Shown in pieces: positions 43,144-51,904 of a DNA stretch of 64,000 nucleotides. A program made the position numbers and the translations under genes. The stretch is from Bradyrhizobium sp. SZCCT0148 (lineage in GTDB: Bacteria > Pseudomonadota > Alphaproteobacteria > Rhizobiales > Xanthobacteraceae): the NCBI RefSeq assembly GCF_018129985.1, contig NZ_JAFCKT010000013.1, positions 62,001-126,000 of the forward strand. Reading direction: 5' to 3'. The notes under the pieces were generated by a model. It made no database searches and had not been told where the DNA came from. It worked only from the letters and a program-made list of their open reading frames with translations. Each line of letters opens with the position of its first letter. Position 1 is the first letter of the stretch.

Positions 43144-45525
43144 TTATGAATTGGGCAACGCGTAGGCAATGATGGAATCACCGGCTTCGGTGCCCGTCGA
43201 GCCATGGCCGCCGGCCACCACCACCACGAACTGACGCCCGCTCTTTTCCGACCAATAGGTCATGGGCGTGGCTTGCCCGCCGGCCGGCAAGCGGCTTTCC
43301 CACAGTTTCTTTCCGTTCGTGACGTCATACGCTCTGGCAAAATAGTCCAGCGATCCGCTGAGAAAAGCCACGCCGCCCTTGGTGACCATTGGGCCGCCAA
43401 TGCCGGGAACGCCCATTTCGAAAGGCAGGGGGATCGGCGAAAGGTCCCGGACCGTTCCGTTGACATGACGATAAGATGTTTTGCCAGTCGTAAGGTCGGC
43501 GCCGGCGACGTAACCCCACGGCGGAGCCTGACATGGCAGCCCGATCGGAGAGAGGAACGCCCCCATTTTGGCGGCATAGGGCGCTCCGAAATTCTCGTTG
43601 AATGGCGCTTCATCCGGTTTGCTGACGATGCGGCTGGTGGCGTCGGTGCGCGCTTTCAGGGTCGACGTGAAGGCCAGGTAGACCGGCATCGCGAATACGA
43701 CCTGCCGCTCCGGATCGATCGCGACACCGCCCCAGTTGAACGTTCCGAAATTTCCAGGATAGACGATCGAGCCCTTGAGGGACGGTGGAGTATAGCGTCC
43801 TTCATAGCGCATGGAGCGAAAGGCGATGCGGCACGCTAGTTGGTCGAACGGCGAGAGCCCCCACATCGAGGCTTCCGTCAGCGGCGTCGGGTTGAACGAC
43901 AAAGTGGAGACGGGCTGAGTCGGTGCGGTGACATCGCCAGCAACGGCACCTTGGGGCGCGGGCACTTCCCTAACCGGCAGCAATGGTTTTCCGGTGCGGC
44001 GATCGAGCACGAAAAGCCCGCCCTGCTTGGTGGTTTCGACCAACGCGGGAACGGTGCTACCGGCGATGGTCAGGTCCAGCAAAGCGGGCTGGGCGGGGAC
44101 GTCCATGTCCCAGAGGTCATGATGTGTGCTTTGGAAAACCCACGCGACCGCTCCGGTCTCAGCGTTCAGTGCAACGACCGAAGATGAATAGGTCTCAACG
44201 TTCTTGTCGCGGTTCCCGCCGAACTGATCGGGCGGCTGATTTCCCATCGGAATATAGATCAGGCCGAGTGCGGAATCGTAGCTGGATATGCTCCAGCTAT
44301 TCGGGGAGTTAGCGGAATATGTCTGATCCGGTGCGATGGGAGCTGTTTCCGTCGGTTTCCTGCTGTCCCAGTTCCAGATCAGCTTGCCAGAATTGACATC
44401 GAAGGCGCGGATCACGCCGGAGGGCTCGGCCGTCGACACATTGTCGTTGACCGCGCCGCCGACGATGATCAGGCTTTTGGCGATGATCGGCGGGGATGTG
44501 GAATAATACGATCCGGTCTTCACGTTGGGCATGTTTTGCCACAGATTCACGAAGCCATCTGGGCCGCCGAACCCGGGGCAGACCTTGCCAGTCTCTGCGC
44601 TCAGCGCGATCAGCCGTCCGTCCACGGTCGGGAGGAACAGGCGCTTGACGCAATCTGCCGAAGCCGTGGCATTCGCTGACGCCGTCGCGTCTGGCGCCGT
44701 GCCGTCGTAATAGGACAGGCCCCGGCAGGTGAGGTGCTGTGTGCTCTGGTACGGAGGTTCAGCGACTTTCGGATCGTATCGCCACTTCTGTTCGCCGGTT
44801 TCCGCGTTGAGCGCGAAGACGAGATCGTGGGGAGTACAGAGATACACAGAGTCGCCAATCTTGAGCGGTGTGACTTCGTATGTCGTCTCGATCGGGTCCT
44901 TCTTGCCGCGCATGTCACCGGTATGAAAAGTCCACGCGACCTTCAATTTTCCCACGTTCTGCGCCGTGATCTGATCGAGCGTCGAGTAATGCTGCCCGGC
45001 CTGGCTTCCGCCATAGGCGGCCCAGTCCGTTCCAGCCGCCGGTCCCAGCCCGTCATGATCAGTCGCGCTTCTTTCCGGCAGATTCCCAGCCAGATCGTGC
45101 GACGGCGTGAAGACAGCGAGCAGAGCGATCGCCACGCTGACGGCGAGCGAGGCAGCAAGAGCGGCTCGGCCCGATTTGAAGAAGGAGCCGAGGGGCCGGG
45201 TTCGAGCCGATCGCGGGAGCCACGGCAACATCAGGATAAGTCCGAACAGGAAGATGAAATCCCCGCGCGGCGCGAGCTGCCACCAGTCCAGCCCGACTTC
45301 GACCAGGGCCCAAACCATGGTGAGCAACAGAAGCGCGGCGTAAACCCAAAATGCCAACGGATTGCGGGCCATGATGAGAGCCGCGACCGCGATCAGGGCC
45401 ACCCCTTGTGCGAGATAAGAATACGAACCGCCCAGCGTGACCAGCCAGAGACCCCCGACGCCAAGCCAAAGACCGGTCAAGGCAAAAAGAGTGGAAAGGG
45501 CGATACGGATGGCGCGGCTGGACAT
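43144..45525 (-). CDS. Second membrane-bound PQQ-dependent dehydrogenase, glucose type
   Basis: A 793-aa paralogue of the enzyme at 2085-4505: about five N-terminal membrane helices (residues 8-145), then the PQQ propeller with the same landmarks (DWAAYGGSQAGQHYSTLDQI; ETGEQKWRYDP; LFVLDRRTGKPL). It oxidises a sugar in the periplasm and reduces ubiquinone. The start at 45525 is chosen because the longer frame begins inside a tandem repeat and has no anchor. An exact EcfG promoter lies 62 bp upstream. Substrate specificity may differ from the first copy. Confidence 0.92.
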   Translation of the reverse strand: MSSRAIRIALSTLFALTGLWLGVGGLWLVTLGGSYSYLAQGVALIAVAALIMARNPLAFWVYAALLLLTMVWALVEVGLDWWQLAPRGDFIFLFGLILMLPWLPRSARTRPLGSFFKSGRAALAASLAVSVAIALLAVFTPSHDLAGNLPERSATDHDGLGPAAGTDWAAYGGSQAGQHYSTLDQITAQNVGKLKVAWTFHTGDMRGKKDPIETTYEVTPLKIGDSVYLCTPHDLVFALNAETGEQKWRYDPKVAEPPYQSTQHLTCRGLSYYDGTAPDATASANATASADCVKRLFLPTVDGRLIALSAETGKVCPGFGGPDGFVNLWQNMPNVKTGSYYSTSPPIIAKSLIIVGGAVNDNVSTAEPSGVIRAFDVNSGKLIWNWDSRKPTETAPIAPDQTYSANSPNSWSISSYDSALGLIYIPMGNQPPDQFGGNRDKNVETYSSSVVALNAETGAVAWVFQSTHHDLWDMDVPAQPALLDLTIAGSTVPALVETTKQGGLFVLDRRTGKPLLPVREVPAPQGAVAGDVTAPTQPVSTLSFNPTPLTEASMWGLSPFDQLACRIAFRSMRYEGRYTPPSLKGSIVYPGNFGTFNWGGVAIDPERQVVFAMPVYLAFTSTLKARTDATSRIVSKPDEAPFNENFGAPYAAKMGAFLSPIGLPCQAPPWGYVAGADLTTGKTSYRHVNGTVRDLSPIPLPFEMGVPGIGGPMVTKGGVAFLSGSLDYFARAYDVTNGKKLWESRLPAGGQATPMTYWSEKSGRQFVVVVAGGHGSTGTEAGDSIIAYALPNS

Positions 45526-45586
45526 GCAGATTCCGAAACGTTGTGGGACGGGCGAATGATCTCGCGCAACAGTCCCGATGGCATAA

Positions 45587-45611
45587 AACGGCGCGCAACG
45601 AGGCGTGTTCC
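45587..45611 (-). promoter_or_regulatory. Exact EcfG-type promoter of the second PQQ dehydrogenase
   Basis: On the minus strand GGAAC (45611-45607), a 16-bp spacer and CGTT (45590-45587), an exact match to the EcfG consensus. It lies 62 bp before the ATG at 45525. The 15 bp around the -35 element recur at 42304-42318. Confidence 0.65.
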
Positions 45612-45628
45612 AATGACTGTCAGGTCCA

Positions 45629-45682
45629 TTAGTTGTGGGAGGCCGAAGTTTAGTTGTGGGAGGCCGAAGTTGTGGGAGGCCG
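45629..45682. repeat. 21-bp perfect tandem repeat, 2.6 copies
   Basis: Two identical 21-bp units (45629-45649 and 45650-45670) are followed by a partial third copy to about 45682. It sits just upstream of the EcfG promoter of the PQQ dehydrogenase. Likely replication slippage; the copies could also be binding sites. Confidence 0.85.
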
Positions 45683-45953
45683 GCCCCCTCGTCATGAGAA
45701 GTTCTGCGCATGCGGCTACCCGCGAGCGGCCATCTGCAGCCGAAGATGACTGACACCTGCCAGCCGATGACTTGCAGACCTTAGACATTACCGATTTGAA
45801 AGCTTCTGAGGTTGAACCCTATCGAGGACCAAGGGTTATCCGGCAACGCCGTAGCCAAGAATCGGTCGCGTGCTCTCCACATGTGCCGGTGCAATGTCGT
45901 CGCTTGTGAGCGGACAAAGAACGAAGATTTCACAAGCTGATTGAAGGTACGAT

Positions 45954-47030
45954 GTGAAGACGGTGGTTCTGTCCTTCCTGCTCCTTTGCGTCCCCATATC
46001 CCTCGGGCTGAAGTATCTTGTCGGCGCACCTTCGGTGTGGATTTTCATCGCGGCCGTTATGGCCGTCGCGGTCCTTGCCGAATGGATCCGTCGCGCCACA
46101 GAACAGCTCGCAGAGCGCGTTGGACCGGCGATAGGCGGTTTGCTGACCGTCAGCTTCGGCAGTATCGCAGAGCTCGTGCTGGCGCTCTTCGTGCTTGCCA
46201 GTGGCGAAACGGCTGTGGTTCAGGCGCAGATCACTGGATCCATCATCGGTACAAGTCTTTTCGGTTTGGGGCTGGCCATCGTGATCGGGGGCGCGACGCG
46301 AGAGCGGCAGAGTTTCAATCCCAGGAGAGCGGGGCTGCTCTCCACGTTGCTCATCCTGGTCGTCATCGCGATGCTGCTTCCCGCCGTGTTCAATTATACT
46401 GGCCAGATCGCCGGTCACGGCCGGGAGCTCCGCGTTACCGACGAGGAGCTTAGCCTCAGCGTTTCGGCCGTCCTGCTATCGCTGTATATGGCAAACCTAA
46501 TCTACACGCTAATCACACATCGGGATGTGTTCTCAGCCGAGACGTCTCCCGGCAAGGCCGACTGGAGTCTCATGCGCTCTCTCGCGGTCATCATTGCCGC
46601 GACAGTTGCGATCGCGTTTGAAGCCGAACTGGTATCCGGATCGCTGAGCGAGACTGCTGCCAAACTGCAGCTCTCGCCCCTCTTTCTAGGTGTCATTGTG
46701 CTTGGCTTGGTCGGAACAGTTGCCGATCTGTTCGCCGCGGCCTGGTTTGCACATAAGGACAAGATGGGCCTGGTTCTCAGTATCTGCGTTGGTTCGGCGA
46801 TTCAGGTGGCGTTGGTCGTAGCACCACTCCTCGTGATCATTTCGTGGTTCATGGGTCATCCGTTGAGCCTCGTGTTTTCCAACCCACTGTATCTCTTCGC
46901 CATCGCGGGCACGGCTCTAATCGTCAACGCGATCGCCCGAGATGGGGAAACGACCTGGTTTGAAGGCCTGCTGCTTCTCGGGGTCTATGTTCTGTTCGGG
47001 TTGTCCTTCTTCTTCACCGGGCCCGCTTAG
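45954..47030 (+). CDS. Calcium/cation:proton antiporter (CaxA/ChaA family, y4hA type)
   Basis: A 358-aa antiporter with about eleven helices and the two alpha-repeat motifs of the CaCA superfamily: GGLLTVSFGSIAELVLALFV near residue 60 and GLVGTVADLFAAAWFAHKDK near 255. It exchanges Ca2+ or Na+/K+ for protons at the inner membrane. The start is a GTG at 45954 with AAGG upstream. It is the intact copy of the gene degraded at 9351-10413. It ends 4 bp from the convergent DUF2254-like gene. Confidence 0.9.
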   Translation: MKTVVLSFLLLCVPISLGLKYLVGAPSVWIFIAAVMAVAVLAEWIRRATEQLAERVGPAIGGLLTVSFGSIAELVLALFVLASGETAVVQAQITGSIIGTSLFGLGLAIVIGGATRERQSFNPRRAGLLSTLLILVVIAMLLPAVFNYTGQIAGHGRELRVTDEELSLSVSAVLLSLYMANLIYTLITHRDVFSAETSPGKADWSLMRSLAVIIAATVAIAFEAELVSGSLSETAAKLQLSPLFLGVIVLGLVGTVADLFAAAWFAHKDKMGLVLSICVGSAIQVALVVAPLLVIISWFMGHPLSLVFSNPLYLFAIAGTALIVNAIARDGETTWFEGLLLLGVYVLFGLSFFFTGPA

Positions 47031-47034
47031 CAGG

Positions 47035-48477
47035 TCACGGCGTTCGGCTCGACCGTGAATTAAGCTGGCCGATGCTCGCCGCCAGCTTGTCCCGAGCCAG
47101 CGCAATCGCCCCTGCACATTCAGGGGGGCCAGACATGCTCAGGGCGTCGACGAGGATTGACAGCGATGCTGCCAGCTCACGGGTCAAAATGTGGTCGCCC
47201 AACCCGGACAGCGAGCGCATGAGGCAATCCTCGGACTGACGTTGCAGGTCCAGCGGCAGGCGCGGATACAGGCTGGCAAACGTTCGATAAATCTGCGCGG
47301 CGCTCTGATGCTGCATCGACTCCGATGCGACGACAATCAGCGACTCGAACGCCTCCATCAGTCGTACCGGGAGATTGTCAACGTAGACCACGCCCCCAAC
47401 CGTGCCGGAATCGACCTCGACCGTTGCCCCGAAGGAGACGTCCGTTGCGAGCCAGCGTGCCGCCAAGTCGCGCAGGTTCCAGATGGTCAACAGTCCCGGG
47501 TCCGGATTGGACTTCGCTGTCGAGATCGACGTCCACCCGATCGTCATGAGCTGTTCGATGCCAAACACGGCATCGGAGTCAAGATCGCGTTGCGCTTCGA
47601 GCATGATCGCCTCTCCGACGGTCGCCTTCAATTTCGAGGAGGTCGGCTGCGACGCTCTGATCTCCGCGATCGGATCGCCGAATGCGACGTATTCGCCGAT
47701 CGAGACCAGGATGACGATTTCCACATCGGCTGGCAGGGCGTCGTCGATTGCAGCGACATCAATTCGCGTCAGGAAGCCGCTGCGCGTGGTATTCAGGCGT
47801 TCCGTTATAAGGCCCGGGTTCTGCGGCGACCGCCGCGTAGCGCGGAGCAGATCGTGCTGACGTTCGCGCGCAAGGAGGGTGTGATCATGGATCGATTTGA
47901 TAATAACGACCGGACGCATCTGATTGATGGTCGTGTAGGTCAAAAGGATCAGCATGTAGAGAGCCACGACCGTCAGCAGGCCAGCCAGGGCCACACCATA
48001 AATCGGCTGGTGGCGCGGTTCAATGCTGGCCAGAACGATCAGTGCATAAAGCGCCAGACCGATGAAGAAGCCGAAATAGAGCTGATTGGTCCGGCGACGT
48101 AGAAACTGGTCGAAAACGAGGCTGGTCAGGGAGGCCGCGCCTTGTTGCACCGCGATGAGCAACAACGACAGCGTGATCGACGTTACCGTTATAATACTCG
48201 ACGCGATGACGCCAAGAAAATTGCGCGCGCCCTGCGCATCGCTGAACAGTCCGCCCCAAATCTGTTGTGCATCATTGCTGCTGTTCGATAGGCGGCCCCG
48301 ATCCAGTACGAAGGTGAGTAGAGCAAGCAACAGAAAACCGGCGATGACCAGCGTTGGTATCGTCAGAAATTCAAGAAACGCCCGACGGGTGGTTTCGAAT
48401 GCGGAGCGCAGCGAGCCGGCCAGCCGAACCAGCGTGCCGGTGAGGGGAGATCTGTCCTCGTGGTGATCTGGCATCAT
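47035..48477 (-). CDS. DUF2254-like membrane protein
   Basis: A 480-aa protein with four membrane segments in the first third (about residues 34-58, 83-108, 130-150 and 157-180) and a large soluble part. The membrane region (LLLIAVQQGAASLTSLVFDQ then NQLYFGFFIGLALYALIVLA) follows the DUF2254 plan, though the soluble half is divergent. Start at 48477 or 48474; no strong ribosome site. It lies beside a cation antiporter, as the broken DUF2254 gene does at 5515, which hints at a shared ion-related role. Confidence 0.7.
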   Translation of the reverse strand: MMPDHHEDRSPLTGTLVRLAGSLRSAFETTRRAFLEFLTIPTLVIAGFLLLALLTFVLDRGRLSNSSNDAQQIWGGLFSDAQGARNFLGVIASSIITVTSITLSLLLIAVQQGAASLTSLVFDQFLRRRTNQLYFGFFIGLALYALIVLASIEPRHQPIYGVALAGLLTVVALYMLILLTYTTINQMRPVVIIKSIHDHTLLARERQHDLLRATRRSPQNPGLITERLNTTRSGFLTRIDVAAIDDALPADVEIVILVSIGEYVAFGDPIAEIRASQPTSSKLKATVGEAIMLEAQRDLDSDAVFGIEQLMTIGWTSISTAKSNPDPGLLTIWNLRDLAARWLATDVSFGATVEVDSGTVGGVVYVDNLPVRLMEAFESLIVVASESMQHQSAAQIYRTFASLYPRLPLDLQRQSEDCLMRSLSGLGDHILTRELAASLSILVDALSMSGPPECAGAIALARDKLAASIGQLNSRSSRTP

Positions 48478-48509
48478 GCGGCTACATCCGGCTTGAGAAG
48501 TTCTCAACG

Positions 48510-48860
48510 TTATCGAGGGTGTATGGGTCCGATCGTGGCGGCTATTCCGGCACCGAGAGTAGTCGGGCTCCGGGCTGTGCTTCGCCCGGGCTCGCAAACG
48601 ATGACAAGTGCCGAGGTTAGGGGAACGGAGATCAAGGCCGCGGCGACAACCCCATACCCAGCTCCAGAACGCAAGTGCTACGATAATCGCGACGGGAGGG
48701 AGCGATTGGCTGGCCTGCAACGTCGGGTAAATGAAGTTGCCGATAACGACCTGCACCGCCGCGAAGCCCGCAATGCGATCAGGGACATGCTGACGCTCTG
48801 AAACTGTAAGTAGCCGCGAACCTCACGCCATACTTCTGCAGCGGATTGGGCAAATGGCCG
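48510..48860 (-). pseudogene. Relic of an AI-2E-family transporter (C-terminal part)
   Basis: Fragments of an AI-2E/PerM transporter are in order: AEVWREVRGYLQFQSVSM near 48840-48790, a gap where the middle helices are missing, then FAAVQVVIGNFIYPTLQ and SLPPVAIIVALAFWSWVWG to about 48645, a frameshift, and VAAALISVPLTSALVIVCEP to a stop at 48510. The deletion and frameshift show decay. It resembles but is not identical to the intact gene at 40959. Confidence 0.75.
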
Positions 48861-49180
48861 AGCGTCTTTTCCTCCACGGTGCTCTCACCCCTATCCGGAT
48901 TGGCCGGCTTGTGGCTTATCCTCCTTGGCCGCGGCGCCGGCTGCAGGAGCACGGCTCCAGACATCGAAAGACGACCTGCCTATGGGCTCGTGGGGTCTCG
49001 ACACGCGAGTTCCTGATCCCAAGATAGCCTTACGAATTGGCCGATCTTGGAAGGCAAGTCCATCGTGGAGGCAATTCCAAAAGGTCGGTCAGACCAACTG
49101 GCCTCTCGCATCATTAACATTGTTGAGTGGCGGCGCGCGAAATGTTGGCTATGATGGGGTTTTCCCTTCTGAGGGCATTC
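48861..49180. other. Intergenic stretch, no gene recognised
   Basis: About 320 bp between the AI-2E relic and the small hypothetical gene at 49181. Short open frames are present without ribosome sites or recognisable protein. The 5' part may contain unrecognisable remains of the transporter. Confidence 0.4.
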
Positions 49181-49381
49181 ATGTTCTATCCGGCAACTAC
49201 TGCGTTATTGCGCGCGGTCTTAAGCGAAGTTTGCAAGAGCGTTTCGCGCCGCGAGATCGGAGCGCGTACCCATGTCGCCTCAAAGATACTGGAGGCTGCT
49301 ACTAAAGGCGAGGTATCGCTGGACGAGCTCAGGCAGGTAGGCCGTGATGCCCTTTCGCGTGCACCTACGATGTGGCGCTGA
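49181..49381 (+). CDS. Small hypothetical protein
   Basis: A 66-aa helical protein (MFYPATTALLRAVLSEVCKS onward) ending in SRAPTMWR, with amphipathic helices and no membrane segment. GAGGG lies 5 nt before the ATG at 49181, which decides the start; the frame is open further upstream to 49127. It ends 15 bp before the next gene, so the two may be co-transcribed. I do not recognise a named domain, but composition and codon use fit a real gene. Confidence 0.65.
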   Translation: MFYPATTALLRAVLSEVCKSVSRREIGARTHVASKILEAATKGEVSLDELRQVGRDALSRAPTMWR

Positions 49382-49396
49382 TCGGTTGAGGCGGGT

Positions 49397-49816
49397 GTGA
49401 ATTTCCAGGTCACGGCGCTGAAGATCTTGGTGAGCTATCCGGACGGCTTCGCCGTCATGGAAGACCTCAAGCACGACATGGCCATCTTGGCGACCAGTGG
49501 TCGCGAATGGGCGGATCGGACCAAGCGCCTCGCCGCCCGGGTTCCGGATCTCGACATCTTTTCGCAAGGGCTGGTCGAACGCATCAGCGGCGGATGGCAG
49601 ATTACGACCAAAGGGAGGGCCGTGCTCGAGTTCATGGAAGCTCGCCCCGCTGCGCCCGCACCGGTCCAAACTCCCTTGCTCGAGGCTGCGGCTGTGATAG
49701 CCCCTTCAAGTCACATTCCTTCGTTCCGGCAGCCTGCTGACCGCGCCAATCGGCGCCAAGAACGCCGCGAACGTCGTCGGGAGGCTCGCGAGCGAGCAAG
49801 GGCGAACGCTTCTTGA
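49397..49816 (+). CDS. Hypothetical protein with winged-helix-like N-terminus and basic tail
   Basis: A 139-aa protein starting at a GTG. Residues 1-80 look like a small helix-turn-helix or winged-helix fold (VTALKILVSYPDGFAVMEDL, then ERISGGWQITTKGRAVLEFM, which fits a wing and last helix). Residues 110-139 are a highly basic Arg/Glu-rich helix. A DNA-binding role is possible but not shown. It follows the small hypothetical gene at 49181 by 15 bp. Confidence 0.68.
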   Translation: MNFQVTALKILVSYPDGFAVMEDLKHDMAILATSGREWADRTKRLAARVPDLDIFSQGLVERISGGWQITTKGRAVLEFMEARPAAPAPVQTPLLEAAAVIAPSSHIPSFRQPADRANRRQERRERRREARERARANAS

Positions 49817-49996
49817 GGCGAGATTGAAGGCGAGAAACGAGCCCAGACGAAGTCCGGCGGCTCGGGTTCGTGCGGACTATTGACGAGTCCCGAGCCCGAA
49901 GCGCACCTAACGCTGCGGCGACCGACATCTAAGCCGCGCCTGAAGGGCAGTGGGCCGACAACACCTGATTGATTCAGAAAGGCGCCTAACGCCCTT

Positions 49997-50749
49997 CTAC
50001 GTTTCGCCGACGTTAGAAAGCGCGAAGGCCGCAAGCAAGCCGACAACGACGAGCACGCCGGCCAGCTTCTGTTCGCCTTCGACAGCTTCCGGCACCATGG
50101 TGTTCACCACCATCGTGAGAAGAGCGCCCGCAGCTACGGCACTTACGGTAGCAACGACCTGAGGAGCAGCAGCGCCCAGGAAAGCTGCTCCTAACGCGGC
50201 GGCAGCTCCTGAAAGGATCGTGATCGCGCTCCATAGTCCAAAGATATAGGTGACTGAACGGCCGGCGGCCCGCATGCCGAGCGCACTAGAAAGGCCCTCC
50301 GGGAAGTTGGACAGAAAGATAGCGGCGAGCATCGCGATGCTGATGCCCTTTCCGCTCAACAGCCCTAAACCTAGGACAATGCTTTCCGGAATACCGTCGC
50401 GAAGTGAGCCGATGGCAATCGCCAGGCCTCCACCTTCACCAGCGTTGACCTGCTGGTCCCCGGACCGCTTGCGCGAGCGCGCTCCTTCTCGAGAGATTGC
50501 CCAATCGGAAAGAGCATAGGCGGCAGAGCCGGCGATCGCACCCGCAATGATAGGCCAGATACCCCCTTCCTGGTATCCGTCTTCCAGAAGGTCATAGGCC
50601 ACGGCTGAAATCAGCACGCCGCAGCCGAAGGACATGATCCCTGCAGTAACGTAGCGAGGCATCGTAAATACGAATGCGACCGCTGCTCCCAGGAGCAACG
50701 ATGAGGCCCCTAGCAGCCCCCAAAGACCCGCAGTAAGCCAGATTGCCAT
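49997..50749 (-). CDS. ZIP-family metal transporter
   Basis: A 250-aa ZIP-type protein with eight helices. The metal-site helices are visible: SLRDGIPESIVLGLGL (helix IV, with Asp, Glu and preceding Arg) and FLSNFPEGLSSALGM (helix V, with Asn and Glu). The His usual in helix IV is absent. The variable loop between helices III and IV is basic, not His-rich. Likely imports zinc or another divalent metal. No metal regulator is adjacent. Confidence 0.87.
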   Translation of the reverse strand: MAIWLTAGLWGLLGASSLLLGAAVAFVFTMPRYVTAGIMSFGCGVLISAVAYDLLEDGYQEGGIWPIIAGAIAGSAAYALSDWAISREGARSRKRSGDQQVNAGEGGGLAIAIGSLRDGIPESIVLGLGLLSGKGISIAMLAAIFLSNFPEGLSSALGMRAAGRSVTYIFGLWSAITILSGAAAALGAAFLGAAAPQVVATVSAVAAGALLTMVVNTMVPEAVEGEQKLAGVLVVVGLLAAFALSNVGET

Positions 50750-50760
50750 GGGAGCTGCCG

Positions 50761-50904
50761 CTACTTTTCGGCACGTAGCGAGGGCGAGGTCTGGCGAGGT
50801 GCTTTTTCCTCTTTTCTAAGGCCCTTCTTCGGAAAGCTGACTGAACGCTTCAGGGCGGACGTTAATGCCTTCGCTACCTCGCGGGCGATCTTGCTTGCGG
50901 CCAT
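50761..50904 (-). CDS. Candidate 47-aa basic protein upstream of the ZIP gene
   Basis: A 47-aa Lys/Arg-rich frame (MAASKIAREVAKALTSALKR onward) ends 11 bp before the ZIP start, so coupling is possible. The first helix looks amphipathic. There is no good ribosome site, so the call rests on composition and position. Confidence 0.3.
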   Translation of the reverse strand: MAASKIAREVAKALTSALKRSVSFPKKGLRKEEKAPRQTSPSLRAEK

Positions 50905-51031
50905 TGCGCGCGCGCCATTTGGCAATGCTCATTCCTCCTCTTGCCCAAGGCCCCATGCCGTAATACCCGCCTTCTCAAGCCGTTCCGACGGCCCCTTGCA
51001 CTTTGGTTGAGAGTGTGCCGTGCGGCTTTAT

Positions 51032-51904
51032 CTACCCCCCACTTGCAAAGCCCGGGAAAAGCATCATGCCGCCGTCGATGAACAAGGTGGTGCCAACCAC
51101 GTAGTCGGACGCATCTGAAACTAGCCAGGTGACCGCTCGGGCGACATCGTTGGGCTCGCCGATGCGTTGATAGGGGACCAGGGTCATCAGGCTGTCGAAG
51201 GCTCCATTGGTTTCCCACGCTGGTCGGTTGATCGGTGTACGGATCGCTCCAGGCGCGACGCCATTGACCCGGATGGCCAACGGAGCAACTTCCTGCGCCA
51301 GGCTTCGCATCATCTGCATGACGCCGCCCTTAGAGGCAGCATAGTTCGCATGACCAGCCCAAGGGATCTCCTGATGGACGGAGCTCATGCAAACGAGTTT
51401 GCCTGCTGCCGCCGAGATGTTCTTCACCACACCTCGTTTCTTAAATTCACGCACGGCTTCTCTGGCACAGAGGAACTGTCCGGTCAGATTGACTTCGATG
51501 ACTTTGTTCCACTGTTCGAGCGTCATTTCGTGAAACGGCGCATCGCGCTGCAAGCCGGCATTGCTTACCGCGATGTGTAGCGTTCCAAAATGACCTATGG
51601 CGCTAGAGAACATCGACCGGACGTCCTCCTCGTTGCTGACGTCGGCCTTGATGGTGATCGCCTTCCGGCCAAGCGCCTCGATTTGATGGGCCACATCGTC
51701 CGCTGCTTGTGGTTCGACCACGTAGTTGACGACTACATCAGCGCCAGAGGCGGCGAGCCCCAGGGCCACCGCGCGCCCGATTCCCGAGTTCGCCCCGGTT
51801 ACCAGCGCAGGCTGTCCTTCCAACACGATCGGAAAGGGCACGGTTGCTTGAGGTCGCTTCTCAGAAGCGGCTGAGGCACCAGAATCGCTCGGCCTCTCTA
51901 TCAT
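51032..51904 (-). CDS. Short-chain dehydrogenase, glucose-1-dehydrogenase type
   Basis: A 290-aa classical SDR: TGANSGIG at about residues 36-43, SNAGL for the NNAG motif near 118, catalytic Ser in CMSSVHQE and YAASK near 188, and the C-terminal FIDGGMMLFPG typical of glucose-1-dehydrogenase-like members. NAD(P)-dependent oxidation of a sugar or polyol is likely. Its start overlaps the GH15 stop by 4 bp (ATGA), so the two are co-translated and it probably acts on the sugar that enzyme releases. Confidence 0.88.
   Translation of the reverse strand: MIERPSDSGASAASEKRPQATVPFPIVLEGQPALVTGANSGIGRAVALGLAASGADVVVNYVVEPQAADDVAHQIEALGRKAITIKADVSNEEDVRSMFSSAIGHFGTLHIAVSNAGLQRDAPFHEMTLEQWNKVIEVNLTGQFLCAREAVREFKKRGVVKNISAAAGKLVCMSSVHQEIPWAGHANYAASKGGVMQMMRSLAQEVAPLAIRVNGVAPGAIRTPINRPAWETNGAFDSLMTLVPYQRIGEPNDVARAVTWLVSDASDYVVGTTLFIDGGMMLFPGFASGG

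Larger units (their letters stand above)
45526..45953. other. Divergent intergenic region with promoter and tandem repeat
   Basis: About 430 bp between the PQQ dehydrogenase (minus) and the cation antiporter (plus). It holds the exact EcfG-type promoter at 45587-45611 and a 21-bp tandem repeat at 45629-45682. I see no gene in it. Confidence 0.6.

Noticed and set aside
42304-45614. 15-bp match between 42304-42318 and 45600-45614 as a mobile repeat
   Set aside because: One such match is expected by chance in 64 kb. It is only mentioned because both copies include a GGAAC element.
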